Source: Rhizocola hellebori (GTDB lineage Bacteria; Actinomycetota; Actinomycetes; Mycobacteriales; Micromonosporaceae). From it: a DNA stretch of 64,000 nucleotides. The translations under genes and the position numbers were made by a program. Of this stretch, positions 51,389 to 62,863 are shown in pieces (the first letter of the stretch is position 1; each line of letters begins with the position of its first letter). The DNA lies in NCBI RefSeq assembly GCF_016862955.1, contig NZ_BONY01000032.1:43827-107826 (forward strand). Reading direction: 5' to 3'. Below the pieces are notes generated by a model. That model searched no databases. It was not told the origin of the DNA and saw only the letters and a list, made by a program, of their open reading frames with translations.

Positions 51389-51793
51389 ATGGTGACTCGC
51401 GACAGCGGCAAGGTGACCATCTTCTTCGCCATCATCGCCCCGGCCTGGGTCGCCATGCTCGGGCTGGTCATCGTCGGCGGCGGCCGGATCCGCGCCTTCC
51501 AGCGGGCCGACAACGTCGCCGCGGAAGCGGCCCGTGCCGCCGGGTCGGCCATCGAAACCGGGGCAGCGATCAGCGGCGGAGCGAAGGTCATCGACCCGGC
51601 CCGAGCCCGCACCGCAGCCCTGGACTATCTCAACGCCGCGGGCGCCACCGGCAGCGTCACCGTCTCGGCCGACCGCACCCAGCTCACGGTCACCGCCGTC
51701 ATCACCTATGCGAATCCCTCCGGACTTGAGTTCATCGGGGGAGCGAAATGGCAGGCGACCGGGGTCGCCACCGCGACGCTCCTCATTGGATAG
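51389..51793 (+). CDS. TadG/TadE-like minor pilin or Tad-associated membrane protein
   Basis: A 134-residue protein with one N-terminal hydrophobic helix (TIFFAIIAPAWVAMLGLVIVGGGRIRAFQRADNVAAEAARAAG) and a small Thr/Val-rich C-terminal domain. It matches the third pseudopilin of actinobacterial Tad loci (DUF4244/Rv3655c-like or TadG N-terminal type); the Gly-Glu processing motif is replaced by RDSGKVTIFF. It begins 4 bases after the previous gene. Confidence 0.8.
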   Translation: MVTRDSGKVTIFFAIIAPAWVAMLGLVIVGGGRIRAFQRADNVAAEAARAAGSAIETGAAISGGAKVIDPARARTAALDYLNAAGATGSVTVSADRTQLTVTAVITYANPSGLEFIGGAKWQATGVATATLLIG

Positions 51794-51805
51794 AAGGGTG
51801 TTGCC

Positions 51806-53740
51806 ATGAATTGGTTGAGGCGCTTCATCGCCGGCCTATTCGCGTTGGCTATCACTGTCGCCATCGCCGCGGGCACGCCCTGGCTTCTCTACCGTGTCGC
51901 CGGCAACCCGCTGCCCAAGCACGTACCCAGCATCGACGAGCTGGTCGCCGCGCTGACCTCGCCCGACAACGGCGACCTGTTCCTGCGGGTGCTGACCATC
52001 GTGGGCTGGCTGGCCTGGGCCACCTTCACCATCAGTGTGCTCATCGAGATCCCCGCCCAGTTGCGGGGGCGGCGCGCGCGGCGGATCCCCGGCATGAAGG
52101 TCCAGCAGAAGGTCGCCGCCGCTCTGGTCGGATCGATGATCGCTGTGTTCGCCGGCGCGAGCGTGGCCCATGCCATGGTGGCGGCCCCGGTACCCGCCAA
52201 ATCCTCAATCACCAAAACGGTTTCCGTGCCCCAGCCGCGCCCCTACCAACAGGTCAAGGAAACCCAGGTCTATGTCGTCATGAAGGGCGACTACCTGGGC
52301 CGCATCGCGGAACGCTTCACGGGAAACTTCGACCGCTACCGCGAGATCGCCGCGCTGAACCAGGAACTGATCCGCAATCCCAACCACATCGAGCCCGGCT
52401 GGCAGCTGAACCTTCCGGCCCGCGCGGTGGACCGCGGCATCATGAGCCACGCCACCGGACAGCTAATCTCCGCCGGAAGCCAGCCGCCGCCCGCCGCGGA
52501 ACAGCCCGCTCTCCCAGCGCCGCCACCACCTCCTCCGCCACCACCATCAAAGCCACCTACGGCGACCAAGGCTCCGACTCCCCCTCCGCCAAGCTCGCAG
52601 CCAACAACGCGGCCGAGCGTGCAGCCAAGCAACCAAGCCCCGGCCAACGCCGCACCGGCTGAGGAGGACGAGAGCAAGAAGGGCGCTCACGCACCGCTGG
52701 CGGCCGGGGCCGGCATCGCCGCGGCGAGCGTGCTGGCCGCACACGTGATCGTGCGCCGGCGTCAGATCCGGCGGCGCAGGCAGTCGCGGATCCGCCGCAA
52801 CCGGCCCATGCAGAGTTTCCTGCCGGTCGACGACAGCATCGACACCTATGCCGCCCGGCAGAGCGCCAAGCACCGTGCGGCCGACCGGCTCGACGCCGGG
52901 CTGCGCCGGCTCGCGGTCGGGCTGCGTGGCCGGGTCGCCTCGGACATGCCCGACATCGCCGCCGCGTGGCAGAACGGTGGCGATCTCGCCATCATTCTCA
53001 CCTCGCCCTGTGACGACCCGCCCGAGCCGTATGAGGAGCGCTGGCAGAACACGTGGTCGCTGCCGGCCACGGTCAAGCTGCCCGACTCGAGCTGGGCGCC
53101 CTCTCCCCTGCCCGGTCTGCTGACCTTCGCCACCTGGCCGCAGGGCGGCGAGTTGCTTGTCGACTGCGAGCGCACCGGCCTGCTCTCGATCACGGGCGAC
53201 CCCATCGGCTGCGACAACCTTCTGCGCTGCCTGGCCACCGAGGCGGCCACCGCGCCCTGGGCCGACGGCGCTTCGGTGCAGATCTGCGGCCTCAACAACG
53301 CCGACACCCGCTATCTCGCCTCGCTCAACCCCGGACGGGTAAGGGTGGGCGCCTCGATCCCCGAGGCCATCGCGCGGCTGAGCAAGCGCGCCGCCGCCAA
53401 CGCGGCGATCCTGCGCGAGTCGCATATCGCCGACATCATGCTGGCCCGCCTCAACAACATGACCGAGGCGAGCTGGCTGACCCATCTGCTGTTCATCGCC
53501 GACCCGTGGGGCGAGCACACCGCCCAGCTTCTCGAGCTCGACGCCCAGCTGGCCGGCCTGCGCCGGGTGGGGGTCGCGGTCGTGGTCACCCATCCCACCG
53601 CGACGCGCTGGTCGGCCACCGTCGGCATCGACGGCAGCCTGCACATGGCCTGGCTCGCGGTGGCCGGGGCGCAAGCGCGGCAGATGGACTCGGACTCGTT
53701 GGCGGAGCTTGCCGAAGCCGCCCTGGAGCACGAAGGCTAG
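51806..53740 (+). CDS. LysM-domain membrane protein of the Tad locus, no BTAD domain
   Basis: A 644-residue protein. Two N-terminal membrane segments (about 8-28, 62-85) and a third near 105-125 come first. A LysM-like domain (153-205; YVVMKGDYLGRIAERFTGNFDRYREIAALNQEL) follows, then a Pro-rich stretch including ten consecutive Pro (about 240-249), a membrane segment near 300-316, a very basic linker (RRRQIRRRRQSRIRRNR) and a cytoplasmic domain of about 300 residues. Related actinobacterial proteins often continue into a BTAD transcriptional-activator domain; this one stops before it. LysM suggests binding to the cell wall, linking pilus and wall. Confidence 0.75.
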   Translation: MNWLRRFIAGLFALAITVAIAAGTPWLLYRVAGNPLPKHVPSIDELVAALTSPDNGDLFLRVLTIVGWLAWATFTISVLIEIPAQLRGRRARRIPGMKVQQKVAAALVGSMIAVFAGASVAHAMVAAPVPAKSSITKTVSVPQPRPYQQVKETQVYVVMKGDYLGRIAERFTGNFDRYREIAALNQELIRNPNHIEPGWQLNLPARAVDRGIMSHATGQLISAGSQPPPAAEQPALPAPPPPPPPPPSKPPTATKAPTPPPPSSQPTTRPSVQPSNQAPANAAPAEEDESKKGAHAPLAAGAGIAAASVLAAHVIVRRRQIRRRRQSRIRRNRPMQSFLPVDDSIDTYAARQSAKHRAADRLDAGLRRLAVGLRGRVASDMPDIAAAWQNGGDLAIILTSPCDDPPEPYEERWQNTWSLPATVKLPDSSWAPSPLPGLLTFATWPQGGELLVDCERTGLLSITGDPIGCDNLLRCLATEAATAPWADGASVQICGLNNADTRYLASLNPGRVRVGASIPEAIARLSKRAAANAAILRESHIADIMLARLNNMTEASWLTHLLFIADPWGEHTAQLLELDAQLAGLRRVGVAVVVTHPTATRWSATVGIDGSLHMAWLAVAGAQARQMDSDSLAELAEAALEHEG

Positions 53741-53750
53741 GCTTGATCAT

Positions 53751-54263
53751 GTGCGCTTCGAAACCGAACCCAACCTCACCGAGAGCCTCAAAGAAGAAAT
53801 AGTCGACCTCTGGCTTCAGGTCACCAACGCGGGCGGGGCGGTCGGCTTCGTCGCCCCGGTCACCCGCGACGACGTCGCCGCCGTGGCCGCACCTGCGCTG
53901 GCCAGGATCGCCTCCGGCGAGGACCAGATCCTGCTCGGCTACGACGAAGACGGCCAGCTGGTAGCGATGCTCATCTTCGTGTACGGCTTCAAGCTCACCG
54001 CGCATTGGCGCACCGTAAAACGGGTGATGGTGCACCCGCAGACGCAGGGCCGCGGCTACGGCCTGCTGCTGATGCGGGAGGCCGAAGACGTGGCCCGTTC
54101 CATGGGCTGGGAAGGGTTGTTCCTGACCGTTCGCGGCGGCCTCGGCCTCGAGCGCTTCTACGCCGCCTTGGGCTACAAGGAGGTCGGCCGCCTGCCGGGC
54201 GCGCTGCGGCTTGCTCCCGGCGACGACCGCGACGAGATCCTGATGTGGCTCCCGCTCAGCTGA
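53751..54263 (+). CDS. GNAT family N-acetyltransferase
   Basis: A 170-residue GNAT acetyltransferase. The acetyl-CoA loop VHPQTQGRGYGLLLM matches Q/R-x2-G-x-G/A; LFLTVRGGLGLERFYAALGYKEVGR is the C-terminal half of the fold. GTG 53751 is the best start, 10 bases after the LysM gene stop, with AAGGCTAGG upstream. The substrate could be an amine, antibiotic or protein N-terminus. Its end overlaps the convergent MOSC gene by 8 bases. Confidence 0.88.
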   Translation: MRFETEPNLTESLKEEIVDLWLQVTNAGGAVGFVAPVTRDDVAAVAAPALARIASGEDQILLGYDEDGQLVAMLIFVYGFKLTAHWRTVKRVMVHPQTQGRGYGLLLMREAEDVARSMGWEGLFLTVRGGLGLERFYAALGYKEVGRLPGALRLAPGDDRDEILMWLPLS

Positions 54264-55041
54264 CCTGATCGCCCACCCGCACCACGCCCCGCTGCGCGGG
54301 AATCAGGTTCGCGCCGAAGAGCAGTTTTTGATCGACATTGCGGTGCTTGGCGAGGGCTCGCAGCGGCTCCTTGCCCCGCTCGCCCGTCTCCTGGTCGGTG
54401 GTGGTGACCACGCACCGGCCACACGGCTCGGCCACCCGAAACTCGATCTCTCCAATGTGGACAGAGCGGCCGGTCCACTCGTCCTCGGCGAAGGGCCGGT
54501 CGCTGTCGATGACGATATTGGGGCGGAAGCGCGTCATCGGCAACGGCTCGTCCATCCACTCGTTGAGCTGACGCAGCGAGGCATTGTTGGTCAGCAGCAA
54601 CGGATACCCATCGGCGAAACTCACCGTCTCGCTGGGCGTCGCATAGTCTCCGCCGATGAGCCGCCTGGTCGGATCGTCAAGCCATACCAGCCTCACGTCC
54701 CGCTGGAGCGCCTCGCTCAGCCACACATCGGCCCCCTTGCCCGCCGGGGTGGCCGCCACCCTCGCTCCGAAGACGTCACCTTCTGCTGTGGCATCAGGCT
54801 TCATATGTGGTACCAAGAACGGCTCGCGCCCGGCATAGGAGAGCGTCAGCCCATCCGGGCCGGGATTGGCCCGCAGCAACGCCAAGGTCGCCACTTCGCG
54901 CTGAGTGACCGCCACGCCGTCGGGATCGGTCACCAGCCATCGCCTGTCGCCCTGCAACCCCCACGGCTCCACCACAGCCGAATCGTGGTCAAGCCGCCGG
55001 CAGCCCTTGATGGGATAGGTATGAATCGCGCTCACCTGCAT
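54256..55041 (-). CDS. MOSC-domain protein (mARC-like molybdenum cofactor enzyme)
   Basis: A 261-residue protein with an N-terminal MOSC beta-barrel (MQVSAIHTYPIKGCRRLDHDSAVVEPWGLQGDRRWLVTDPDG) and a C-terminal MOSC domain whose likely molybdenum-binding Cys is in RVAEPCGRCVVTTTD. It resembles mitochondrial amidoxime-reducing component and YcbX, which reduce N-hydroxylated compounds. The [2Fe-2S] domain fused in YcbX is missing, so a separate electron donor is needed. ATG 55041; no operon partner is visible. Confidence 0.88.
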   Translation of the reverse strand: MQVSAIHTYPIKGCRRLDHDSAVVEPWGLQGDRRWLVTDPDGVAVTQREVATLALLRANPGPDGLTLSYAGREPFLVPHMKPDATAEGDVFGARVAATPAGKGADVWLSEALQRDVRLVWLDDPTRRLIGGDYATPSETVSFADGYPLLLTNNASLRQLNEWMDEPLPMTRFRPNIVIDSDRPFAEDEWTGRSVHIGEIEFRVAEPCGRCVVTTTDQETGERGKEPLRALAKHRNVDQKLLFGANLIPAQRGVVRVGDQVS

Positions 55042-55138
55042 GCGACCGAGAATACCCGTTTCGAGGAACCGTCAGATCTTGGCGACGCTCGCCACCTCCT
55101 CATCCAAATAGGACAAAGGGACCGACCGCCATCACCCA

Positions 55139-55162
55139 GGATATCTACGGCCGCCGATATCC
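55139..55162. promoter_or_regulatory. Dyad upstream of the hut operon
   Basis: GGATATC-N10-GATATCC, perfect 7-bp arms, in the 213-bp gap between the divergent MOSC and RpiR genes. Confidence 0.5.
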
Positions 55163-55179
55163 AATCAGATTTGCCGAGA

Positions 55180-55204
55180 GAGACCATTATTCGATCATGG
55201 TCTC
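55180..55204. promoter_or_regulatory. Second dyad upstream of the hut operon
   Basis: GAGACCAT-N9-ATGGTCTC, perfect 8-bp arms, 50 bases before the RpiR start. A candidate site for the RpiR regulator. Confidence 0.55.
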
Positions 55205-55254
55205 AGTGGCCAACCCGCTTGCGGGCTGAATGAAAGTTTGCATACAGTGGCGAC

Positions 55255-56079
55255 GTGAATGATGCTGTTCGCGAGTTGGTGCTGACCACGCGCTTGACGC
55301 CGACCCAGCGACGCATCGCTCGGGAATTGGTCAATCGGGCCGAGGACGTTCCGCACCTGTCCGCCGCCGAGCTGGCCGAGTTGGCGCAGGTCAGCCAGCC
55401 GTCGGTGACCCGGTTCGCGATAGCGCTCGGGTTCGACGGCTACCCCGCGCTCAAACGCCGCCTGCGCGACCTGGTTGGGCGTCCCACCCAGCGGGAACAG
55501 GACGGAAATGACCTGCAACGCGCTGTCCGGGATGAGATGGACAATCTGAGCCGGCTCGCCGACGGGCTCGCCGATCCGCGGCTGCTTCAGGCGGCCGCAG
55601 GGCTGTTGGCGGCTAGCCGGCCGCTGCCCGTGCTCGGGTTGCGGGCGGCCGCGCCGCTCGCCGGCTACTTCGGCTACTTCGCCTCGAAGATCCACTCGGA
55701 GGTGCGGGTCCTCGACCACGGGGGCAGCCTGCTGGCCGAGCGGCTCGAGCAGGCGGCCGGCTGCGGAGCCAGCGCTGTGCTCGCCTATGCGCTTCCCCGG
55801 TACCCAAGAGAAATGCTCGATGGTTTGGCAGAGGCCCGCCGTCTCGGCCTTGCCATCGTCGTGATCACCGATTCACCGGTGAGCCCGGCCGCGGAGCTGG
55901 CCGACCTCACCCTGGTCGCCTCGGTCGGATCGCAGCTGCTTTTCGACATGCACACCGCCCCCATGGCGCTGACCATGGTGCTGCTGCAGGCCATTAGCGA
56001 TGTCGATCCAAGCACGACCCAGAGACGGCTTGAGGATTTTGAACTTTCCGCATCCCGACGACACCTGTTTGTGGAGTGA
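55255..56079 (+). CDS. RpiR/MurR family regulator heading the histidine-utilisation operon
   Basis: A 274-residue regulator with an N-terminal helix-turn-helix ([39 protein letters not shown]) and a SIS domain (about 120-260; [44 protein letters not shown]). RpiR proteins usually sense sugar phosphates, but relatives control amino-acid use. GTG 55255. It lies 5 bases before hutU and is co-transcribed with it, taking the place of the HutC or HutP regulators of other bacteria. Confidence 0.88.
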   Translation: MNDAVRELVLTTRLTPTQRRIARELVNRAEDVPHLSAAELAELAQVSQPSVTRFAIALGFDGYPALKRRLRDLVGRPTQREQDGNDLQRAVRDEMDNLSRLADGLADPRLLQAAAGLLAASRPLPVLGLRAAAPLAGYFGYFASKIHSEVRVLDHGGSLLAERLEQAAGCGASAVLAYALPRYPREMLDGLAEARRLGLAIVVITDSPVSPAAELADLTLVASVGSQLLFDMHTAPMALTMVLLQAISDVDPSTTQRRLEDFELSASRRHLFVE

Positions 56080-56084
56080 CTTCA

Positions 56085-57730
<1,646 letters not shown>

Positions 57731-57734
<4 letters not shown>

Positions 57735-58879
57735 GGCTCCTCGAGGAGATCGCTCATATCGGGCGGGATCCCCACACCGGAGGCTACCTGCGTTACGCGT
57801 GGACACCGGCCGACCTGGAGCTGCGGGCCTGGTTCCGCGCCCAGGCAGAGCAACGCGGCCTTGATGTGGAAGAGGATGGGAACGGCAATATCTTCGCGTG
57901 GTGGGGATCCGGTGGCGATGCCGTCGTGACCGGAAGCCACTTCGATTCCGTCCCCCAGGGCGGCGCCTACGACGGTCCACTTGGGATCGTCAGCGCGTTA
58001 CTTGCCGTCGACGAACTCCGTTCACAGAACATGAAACCGAAACGCTCCATTGGCATAGCTGTCTTTGCCGAGGAGGAGGGCTCCCGGTTCGGGCTGGCCT
58101 GCCTGGGCTCGCGGCTGCTGACCGGTGCGGTCGACCCGGCAATCGACCTGAGCGACCGCGACGGGGTGCGTCTGCAGGAGGTCATCACTCCGGCCGGGCG
58201 GCGCGACGACATTCTCGCCCGCATCGGCTGCTTCATCGAGCTGCACATCGAGCAGGGCCGGGCGCTGACCCAGCCGGTTGGAGTGGCGAGCGCGATCTGG
58301 CCGCACGGCCGCTGGCGGCTCGACTTCACCGGCGAGCCCAACCACGCGGGCACCACGCTGATGGCCGATCGCCGCGATCCCATGATCACCTTCGCCTTCA
58401 CCGTGCTCGCCGCCAACAAGGAGGCCCGTCAGCGCGGGGCGCACGCCACCATCGGGCGGGTCTCGGTGCAGCCCAACGCCACCAACGGGATCGCGAGCCG
58501 GGTCAGTGCGTGGCTCGACGCTCGCGCGGCTGCCACGGACACCGTCGACCATTTAGTCTCGGCCGTCTTCGAAAAGGCCCAGGAACGCTCCAAAAGGGAC
58601 GGTACTTCGGTGGAACTCACCACCGAATCGGTGTCGGGTGAAACACTCTTCGACACTGAGCTGCGGGACAGGCTGGCCAAGGTTCTCGACGATGCTCCAA
58701 TCCTGCCAACGGGTGCAGGCCATGACGCGGGCGTGCTCAGCGCGCACGTGCCGACAGCGATGCTGTTCGTGCGCAACCCGACCGGCGTCTCCCACTCCCC
58801 CACCGAACACGCGACCGACTCCGATTGCGAGGCCGGCGTGGCGGCCCTCGCCCGGGTGCTCCGGGATCTCACATGTTAG
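57731..58879 (+). CDS. M20 family amidohydrolase (allantoate-amidohydrolase-like), probable N-formylglutamate deformylase
   Basis: A 382-residue binuclear metal hydrolase. Metal-binding motifs are [18 protein letters not shown] (His, Asp), [10 protein letters not shown] (Glu pair), [10 protein letters not shown] (His) and [10 protein letters not shown] (His). The substrate-carboxylate Arg lies in [14 protein letters not shown]. By sequence it is of the allantoate/N-carbamoyl-amino-acid hydrolase group. Its place between hutU and hutF, with no HutG or HutE visible, suggests it removes the N-formyl group of N-formylglutamate made by HutF. ATGA overlap with hutU. Confidence 0.85.
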
Positions 58880-60153
58880 GCGACACATACAAGATCTGGT
58901 GTGACTATGCGTGGCTCCCAGCCGGGCCGGCGCCCGATGTGGAAATCGAGATCGCCGATGGGCGCATCACGACAGTGAGCCATGGGCGCCAAGGCATTCA
59001 CCGGGAAGGGCTGACCCTGCCCGGTTTCGCCAACGCCCACTCGCACGCCTTCCATCGGGCGTTGCGCGGGCGCACCCACGCCAACCGCGGCTCGTTCTGG
59101 ACCTGGCGCGAGCAGATGTATCACGTCGCCGGCAAGCTCGACCCCGACTCCTATTACCAGCTCGCTCGGGCGACCTATGCCGAAATGGCGCTCGCGGGAA
59201 TCACCACGGTAGGCGAATTCCATTACCTGCACCACGGCCCGGGCGGGATCCGGTATGAGGAGCCCAATGCCATGGGCCACGCGCTGATCCGGGCGGCCAC
59301 CGACGCCGGTATCCGGATCACTCTGATCGACTCCCTGTATTTGACATCCAATGTAGATGGAGCATCGCCCGAAGGTGTCCAGTTACGCTTCAGCGACGGT
59401 GACGCCGAGACCTGGGCGCAGCGGGTCACGGGCCTGACGGGCACCATCATCGGTGCGGCCGTCCATTCGGTGCGGGCTGTCCCGCCCGCGCAGATGTGGC
59501 CGGTGGCCGAGTTCGACGGGCCGATCCACGCCCATGTCTCCGAACAGCGCGCTGAAAACGACGCCTGCCGGGCTCTGCACCACTGTTCCCCCACCGAGCT
59601 GCTCAAAGAGCACGGCGTGCTGCAGGAGGGTTTCACCGCGGTCCACGCCACCCATCTGTCCCAAACCGATATCAATCTTCTGGGTACCGCCTACGCCTGC
59701 TTCTGTCCCACCACAGAACGAGATCTCGGAGACGGCATCGGCCCCGCCCCGGCCCTGAAGACAGCCGGGGCACGCCTCACCCTCGGCAGCGACAGCCACG
59801 CGGTAATCGACTTCTTCGAGGAAGCACGGGCGCTGGAACTCAACGAGCGGCTCGCTTCCCAAGCGCGGGGCCATTTCAGCGCGGCCGAGCTGCTCGACGC
59901 GGCCACCGCCCACGACAGCCTCGGCTGGACAGACACCGGCCGCATCGAGGTGGGCCAGCGCGCCGACCTTGTCACCGTGGCCCTGGACACCCCCCGGACA
60001 GCGGGCATCGACCCCGAGGGGATCCTCTTCGCCGCCTCACCCGCCGACATCCGGCAGGTGATGGTCGACGGCCGCGAGATAGTCCGCGACGGCGAGCACG
60101 CGTTCATCGACGTGCCCTACGAGTTGCGGGAGGCGATATGCGCACTCTACTGA
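58873..60153 (+). CDS. hutF: Formimidoylglutamate deiminase
   Basis: A 426-residue amidohydrolase that converts N-formimino-L-glutamate to N-formyl-L-glutamate and ammonia. The metal-binding motif is [31 protein letters not shown] supplies His and the family-specific Ser-Glu-Gln, and [19 protein letters not shown] holds the catalytic Asp. [17 protein letters not shown] is a HutF signature. ATG 58873 overlaps the M20 gene by 7 bases, and its 3' end overlaps hutI by 16 bases. Confidence 0.94.
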   Translation: MLGDTYKIWCDYAWLPAGPAPDVEIEIADGRITTVSHGRQGIHREGLTLPGFANAHSHAFHRALRGRTHANRGSFWTWREQMYHVAGKLDPDSYYQLARATYAEMALAGITTVGEFHYLHHGPGGIRYEEPNAMGHALIRAATDAGIRITLIDSLYLTSNVDGASPEGVQLRFSDGDAETWAQRVTGLTGTIIGAAVHSVRAVPPAQMWPVAEFDGPIHAHVSEQRAENDACRALHHCSPTELLKEHGVLQEGFTAVHATHLSQTDINLLGTAYACFCPTTERDLGDGIGPAPALKTAGARLTLGSDSHAVIDFFEEARALELNERLASQARGHFSAAELLDAATAHDSLGWTDTGRIEVGQRADLVTVALDTPRTAGIDPEGILFAASPADIRQVMVDGREIVRDGEHAFIDVPYELREAICALY

Positions 60154-61262
60154 TCACCAACATCGGCGAGCTGACCACGTTCTCTGACGACATCGGTGAC
60201 GCGATCATCGTCTCCGATCGCGTGGAATGGGTTGGCTCGTCAGCGAATGCGCCCGCCGCCGACGAAAGGCTCGACGCCGGCGGCGCGGCCGTGATGCCCG
60301 GCTTCGTCGACAGCCACAGCCACCTCATCTTCGCCGGCGACCGCGCGCACGAGTTCGCGGCACGCATGGCGGGCGAGCCCTATACCGGGGGCGGCATCCG
60401 CACCACGGTCGCCGCCACCCGGGCCGCCAGCGACGAAGAGCTGGCGCGCAACGCTTCGCGCCTCGTCGCCGAGGCGATGCGGCAAGGCACCACCACCATC
60501 GAAATCAAGAGCGGCTACGGCCTCGACGTCGAGAATGAGGCGCGCAGCCTGCGCATCGCCTCCACGCTCACCACCGAGACCACGTATCTGGGCGCACACA
60601 TCAAACCCTCACCCGACGTTGACTACGTGGGTCTGGTGACCGGAGCGATGCTGGAAGCCTGTGCGCCACATGCCAAATGGATCGACGTGTTCTGTGAACG
60701 CGGCGCCTTCGACGTCGACGAGAGCCGGGCGATCCTCACCGCGGGCATGGCCAAGGGGCTTCAGCCCCGCATTCACGCCAATCAGCTCACCATGAGCAAA
60801 GCCGTGCAACTGGCGGTCGAGCTCGACTGTGCGAGCGCAGACCACTGCACCCATCTGGCCGACGAGGATGTGGACGCGCTGGCGTCCTCGCACACGGTGG
60901 CGACCCTGCTGCCCGGATGCGAGTTCTCCACGCGCGCGCCCTACCCCGACGCCAGGCGGCTCATCGATGCCGGCGCGACGGTCGCGCTGGCCACCGACTG
61001 CAACCCAGGCTCCTCCTTCACTTCATCGATGCCTTTCTGCATCGCGGTCGCGGTGCGGGACATGCGGATGACTCCCGCCGAGGCACTCTGGTCGGCCACC
61101 ATGGGCGGTGCCAAAGCCCTGCGTCGCAACGATATCGGCCATCTGGGCGTGGGCGCCCAGGCCGATCTCGTCATCCTCGGCGCCCCAAGCTCTTTGCACC
61201 TCGCCTACCGGCCGGGCGTGCCCCTGGTTAAGAAAGTTCTGCGCATAGGAGTGCCGCAATGA
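60138..61262 (+). CDS. hutI: Imidazolonepropionase
   Basis: A 374-residue amidohydrolase that opens the imidazolone ring to give N-formimino-L-glutamate. The metal-binding motif is [33 protein letters not shown]. Further ligands are in [13 protein letters not shown] and [13 protein letters not shown], and the catalytic Asp is in [19 protein letters not shown]. Slightly shorter than the 400-residue norm. It overlaps hutF and hutH, showing tight coupling. Confidence 0.96.
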   Translation: MRTLLITNIGELTTFSDDIGDAIIVSDRVEWVGSSANAPAADERLDAGGAAVMPGFVDSHSHLIFAGDRAHEFAARMAGEPYTGGGIRTTVAATRAASDEELARNASRLVAEAMRQGTTTIEIKSGYGLDVENEARSLRIASTLTTETTYLGAHIKPSPDVDYVGLVTGAMLEACAPHAKWIDVFCERGAFDVDESRAILTAGMAKGLQPRIHANQLTMSKAVQLAVELDCASADHCTHLADEDVDALASSHTVATLLPGCEFSTRAPYPDARRLIDAGATVALATDCNPGSSFTSSMPFCIAVAVRDMRMTPAEALWSATMGGAKALRRNDIGHLGVGAQADLVILGAPSSLHLAYRPGVPLVKKVLRIGVPQ

Positions 61263-62794
61263 CAGTCGTCGTCAACCACCACGGGGTCAGCGCCGCTGAC
61301 GTGCTCACGGTAGCGCGTGAATCAGCGACAGTTTCTTTGAGCGTCGACGCGATAGCGGCGATGACGAAGAGCCGGTCCATTGTGGACTCCATCGAGCGCG
61401 ACGGCCGTCCCGTCTACGGCATCTCCACCGGCTTCGGCGCCCTGGCCAACACGTTCATTTCACCCGAGCGCCGGGCCGAGCTGCAGCACGCGCTGATCCG
61501 CTCCCACGCCGCCGGCATCGGTGCGCCGATGCCGCGGGAAGTGGTGCGCGCCATGATCCTGCTGCGCATCAGAAGCCTCGCCCTCGCCCACTCCGGAGTG
61601 CGCCACATCATCGTTCAGGCGCTCGTCGACCTTTTAAACCATGACATCACTCCCTGGGTACCAGAGCACGGTTCCCTTGGCGCATCAGGTGACCTGGCCC
61701 CGCTCGCGCACTGCGCGCTGGTGCTGATGGGCGAGGGATGGGTGCTGGGCAAGGACGGACATCGCATCAACGGCGGCGACGCGTTGATGGCAGCCGGGCT
61801 CACCCCGATCGAGCTGTCCTCCAAGGAAGGACTGGCGCTGATCAACGGTACCGACGGAATGCTCGGCATGCTGATCCTCGCCAATGACGACCTGGCCCAC
61901 CTGTGCACCATGGCCGATGTCACGGCCGCCCTCTCGATCGAAGCGATGCTCGGCACGGATCGGCCGTTTCATCCGTCCATCCACGCCATCCGCCCCCACC
62001 CGGGGCAGGGGCTGAGCGCCGCCAACATCTTCCGGCTGTTGCAAAACTCGGCCATCATGGACAGCCACCGCGACGACTTCGAACACGCTGTCCAGGACGC
62101 TTACTCGATGCGCTGCGCGCCACAGGTCGCCGGCGCGGCCCGCGACACCCTCGACTTCGCCCGCGGCGTCGCCGCCCGCGAGCTGGTGAGTGTCGCCGAT
62201 AATCCGGTCGTGCTGCCCGATGGAAGGGTGGAGTCGACGGGCAACTTCCACGGCGCACCACTCGGCTTCGCCGCGGACTTCCTCGCCATCGCCGCCTGCG
62301 AGATCGGCTCGATCAGCGAACGCCGCGTGGACAGGCTCCTGGATGTCACCCGATCCCGTTCCCTGCCACCGTTTCTCACCCCTGACGCGGGAGTCAACTC
62401 GGGCCTGATGATCGCCCAGTACACGGCCGCCGGGATAGTCGCCGAGAACCGCAGACTCGCTTCGCCCGCGTCTGTCGACACCATCCCGACCAGCGGCATG
62501 CAGGAGGACCACGTCTCGATGGGCTGGGCCGCGGCCGTCAAACTGCGCCGCGTCCTGGACAACCTGACCAGCCTGCTCGCGGTCGAGCTGCTCGCCGCCG
62601 TCCGCGGCCTGCAGCTGCGCGCCCCCCTCCAACCCTCGCCGGCCGGAAGGATTGCCACCGAGTTCGTCTCGCTCTTCGCCGGCCGCCCCGGCCCGGACGT
62701 CTTCCTCGCCCCCATCCTGGAACACGCCCGCGCCACCATCTCCGGCCGCGACCTGCGCCAAGCCCTCGAAGCCGAAGTAGGCCCGCTAGCATGA
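61259..62794 (+). CDS. hutH: Histidine ammonia-lyase
   Basis: A 511-residue lyase that removes ammonia from L-histidine to give urocanate, the first step of the pathway. The MIO electrophile forms from Ala142-Ser143-Gly144 in [15 protein letters not shown]. Other signatures are [55 protein letters not shown] and [13 protein letters not shown]. It is the last gene of the operon although it catalyses the first step. ATGA overlap with hutI. Confidence 0.97.
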   Translation: MTVVVNHHGVSAADVLTVARESATVSLSVDAIAAMTKSRSIVDSIERDGRPVYGISTGFGALANTFISPERRAELQHALIRSHAAGIGAPMPREVVRAMILLRIRSLALAHSGVRHIIVQALVDLLNHDITPWVPEHGSLGASGDLAPLAHCALVLMGEGWVLGKDGHRINGGDALMAAGLTPIELSSKEGLALINGTDGMLGMLILANDDLAHLCTMADVTAALSIEAMLGTDRPFHPSIHAIRPHPGQGLSAANIFRLLQNSAIMDSHRDDFEHAVQDAYSMRCAPQVAGAARDTLDFARGVAARELVSVADNPVVLPDGRVESTGNFHGAPLGFAADFLAIAACEIGSISERRVDRLLDVTRSRSLPPFLTPDAGVNSGLMIAQYTAAGIVAENRRLASPASVDTIPTSGMQEDHVSMGWAAAVKLRRVLDNLTSLLAVELLAAVRGLQLRAPLQPSPAGRIATEFVSLFAGRPGPDVFLAPILEHARATISGRDLRQALEAEVGPLA

Positions 62795-62809
62795 TCTAGA
62801 GAAGACTCT

Positions 62810-62847
62810 CATTTTTGGTAGTTCCAAATTTGGTACTACCAAAAATG
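62810..62847. promoter_or_regulatory. 38-bp AT-rich dyad upstream of the terminal ATPase gene
   Basis: The 13-bp arms CATTTTTGGTAGT and ACTACCAAAAATG flank an inner palindrome CCAAATTTGG; only one base pair of the whole dyad mismatches (T/T). It is strikingly AT-rich for this genome and overlaps the likely -35 region. Operator or recognition site is favoured over terminator because the symmetric centre leaves almost no loop. Confidence 0.7.
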
Positions 62848-62857
62848 GATGTATCCT
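62829..62857 (+). promoter_or_regulatory. Candidate promoter of the terminal ATPase gene, leaderless start
   Basis: TTTGGT (62829-62834), 17-base spacer, TATCCT (62852-62857). A start 7 bases later would fall on the GTG at 62864, giving a leaderless message, which fits the lack of a ribosome site. Confidence 0.45.
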
Positions 62858-62863
62858 CGACGA

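Noticed and set aside
62810..62847. Terminator of the hut operon
   Set aside because: Symmetry extends through the centre with no proper loop and it overlaps a plausible promoter; operator is more likely, although a terminator role cannot be fully excluded.
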